Part shown: positions 7,049-7,192 of the stretch, piece after piece
How the letters are laid out: each line of letters starts with the position of its first letter
Position numbering within the stretch: position 1 is the first letter of the stretch
Notes under the pieces: model-generated
The model's database searches: none
What the model was told of the DNA's origin: nothing
Seen by the model: the letters and a program-made list of their open reading frames with translations, nothing else
Made by a program: the position numbers and the translations under genes
Assembly (NCBI GenBank): GCA_017540385.1
Contig: JAFYBD010000103.1
Location: forward strand, 1 to 7,192
Source of the DNA: Lentisphaeria bacterium
GTDB taxonomy: Bacteria; Verrucomicrobiota; Lentisphaeria; Victivallales; UBA1829
Direction of reading: 5' to 3'
Length of the DNA: 7,192 nucleotides

Positions 7049-7192
7049 TTATCTGCGGCCGCCGCCGAAGCCACCGCCGCCACCGCCGCCGGCACGACCG
7101 CCTGCAGCGCCACCGCCGGCACGACCGCCGCCAGCATTACCTGCGGCGCCACCGCCGGCACGACCGCCGCCGCCAGCACCGCCGCCGAAGCC
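7049..7192 (-). CDS. Glycine-rich repeat protein, C-terminal end only
   Basis: Only the last 47 codons and a TAA stop (7051-7049) are visible; the gene begins beyond the right edge. The tail is made almost wholly of Gly, Ala and Arg, with GGGRAGGGAAG-type repeats, two GFGGG elements (at the visible start and near the end) and a final GGGRR. The frame is supported by third-position variation (GGC/GGT, GCC/GCT/GCA) while the amino acids repeat, and by the clean stop. I do not recognise the family. Gly/Arg-rich tails of this type occur on RNA-binding proteins and on exported or surface low-complexity proteins. The position just ahead of gspD is where gspC or a T2SS-linked gene might sit, but nothing visible resembles GspC. 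Function is unknown; the visible part alone cannot decide it. Confidence 0.75.
   Translation of the reverse strand, partial: GFGGGAGGGGRAGGGAAGNAGGGRAGGGAAGGRAGGGGGGGFGGGRR
7101..7178 (-). repeat. 39-bp in-frame tandem repeat in the glycine-rich gene
   Basis: Two near-identical copies (7101-7136 and 7140-7178) encode GGGRAGGGAAG; they differ by one synonymous change and one inserted codon. A shorter third copy (GGRAGGGG) continues to about 7080. Period 39 bp is 13 codons, so copy number changes would keep the frame. It extends towards the right edge and may continue beyond it. Confidence 0.7.

Noticed and set aside
7074..7192. GC-rich repeats as a CRISPR array or structural RNA
   Set aside because: The repeats are contiguous, lack unique spacers, keep a 3-nt phase and encode a regular Gly/Ala/Arg protein tail ending in a stop codon.

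Overview
The window is almost entirely one minus-strand operon for a type II secretion system (T2SS), read from high to low coordinates: a glycine-rich protein (3' end only, 7192-7049), then gspD (outer-membrane secretin), gspE (cytoplasmic ATPase), gspF (inner-membrane platform protein), gspG (major pseudopilin), gspH (minor pseudopilin) and the start of a gspI-like minor pseudopilin that runs off the left edge at position 1. This is the canonical D-E-F-G-H-I order. Gaps are short: 99 nt before gspD, 12 nt D-E, 18 nt E-F, 56 nt F-G, 18 nt G-H, and a 4-nt GTGA overlap H-I. I see no RNA gene, insertion sequence, CRISPR array or plus-strand gene. No stretch over 300 bases lacks a gene.

How the parts would work together: GspE hydrolyses ATP and, through GspF, drives assembly of a periplasmic pseudopilus made mainly of GspG and capped by GspH, GspI and others. 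The pseudopilus pushes folded periplasmic proteins through the GspD channel. No gspC precedes gspD in the visible sequence. GspJ, K, L, M and the prepilin peptidase GspO would have to lie outside the window.

Organism: a Gram-negative (diderm) bacterium with fairly high GC and strong codon bias. The three pseudopilins lack the usual glycine before the cleavage site (they have Pro, Pro and Gln), and they carry FTLIEV/FTLVEV. From memory, pilin-like proteins of Lentisphaerota and related PVC-group bacteria often lack this glycine, so that group is my tentative guess; the sequence does not prove it.

The genes are recognisable T2SS families, not a new system. The unusual points are the non-glycine cleavage sites, an acidic N-terminal extension of about 210 residues on GspD, a DnaJ-like paired zinc motif in GspE, the glycine-rich repeat protein just upstream of the secretin gene, and a terminator-shaped hairpin in the gspD leader that points against the direction of the genes.
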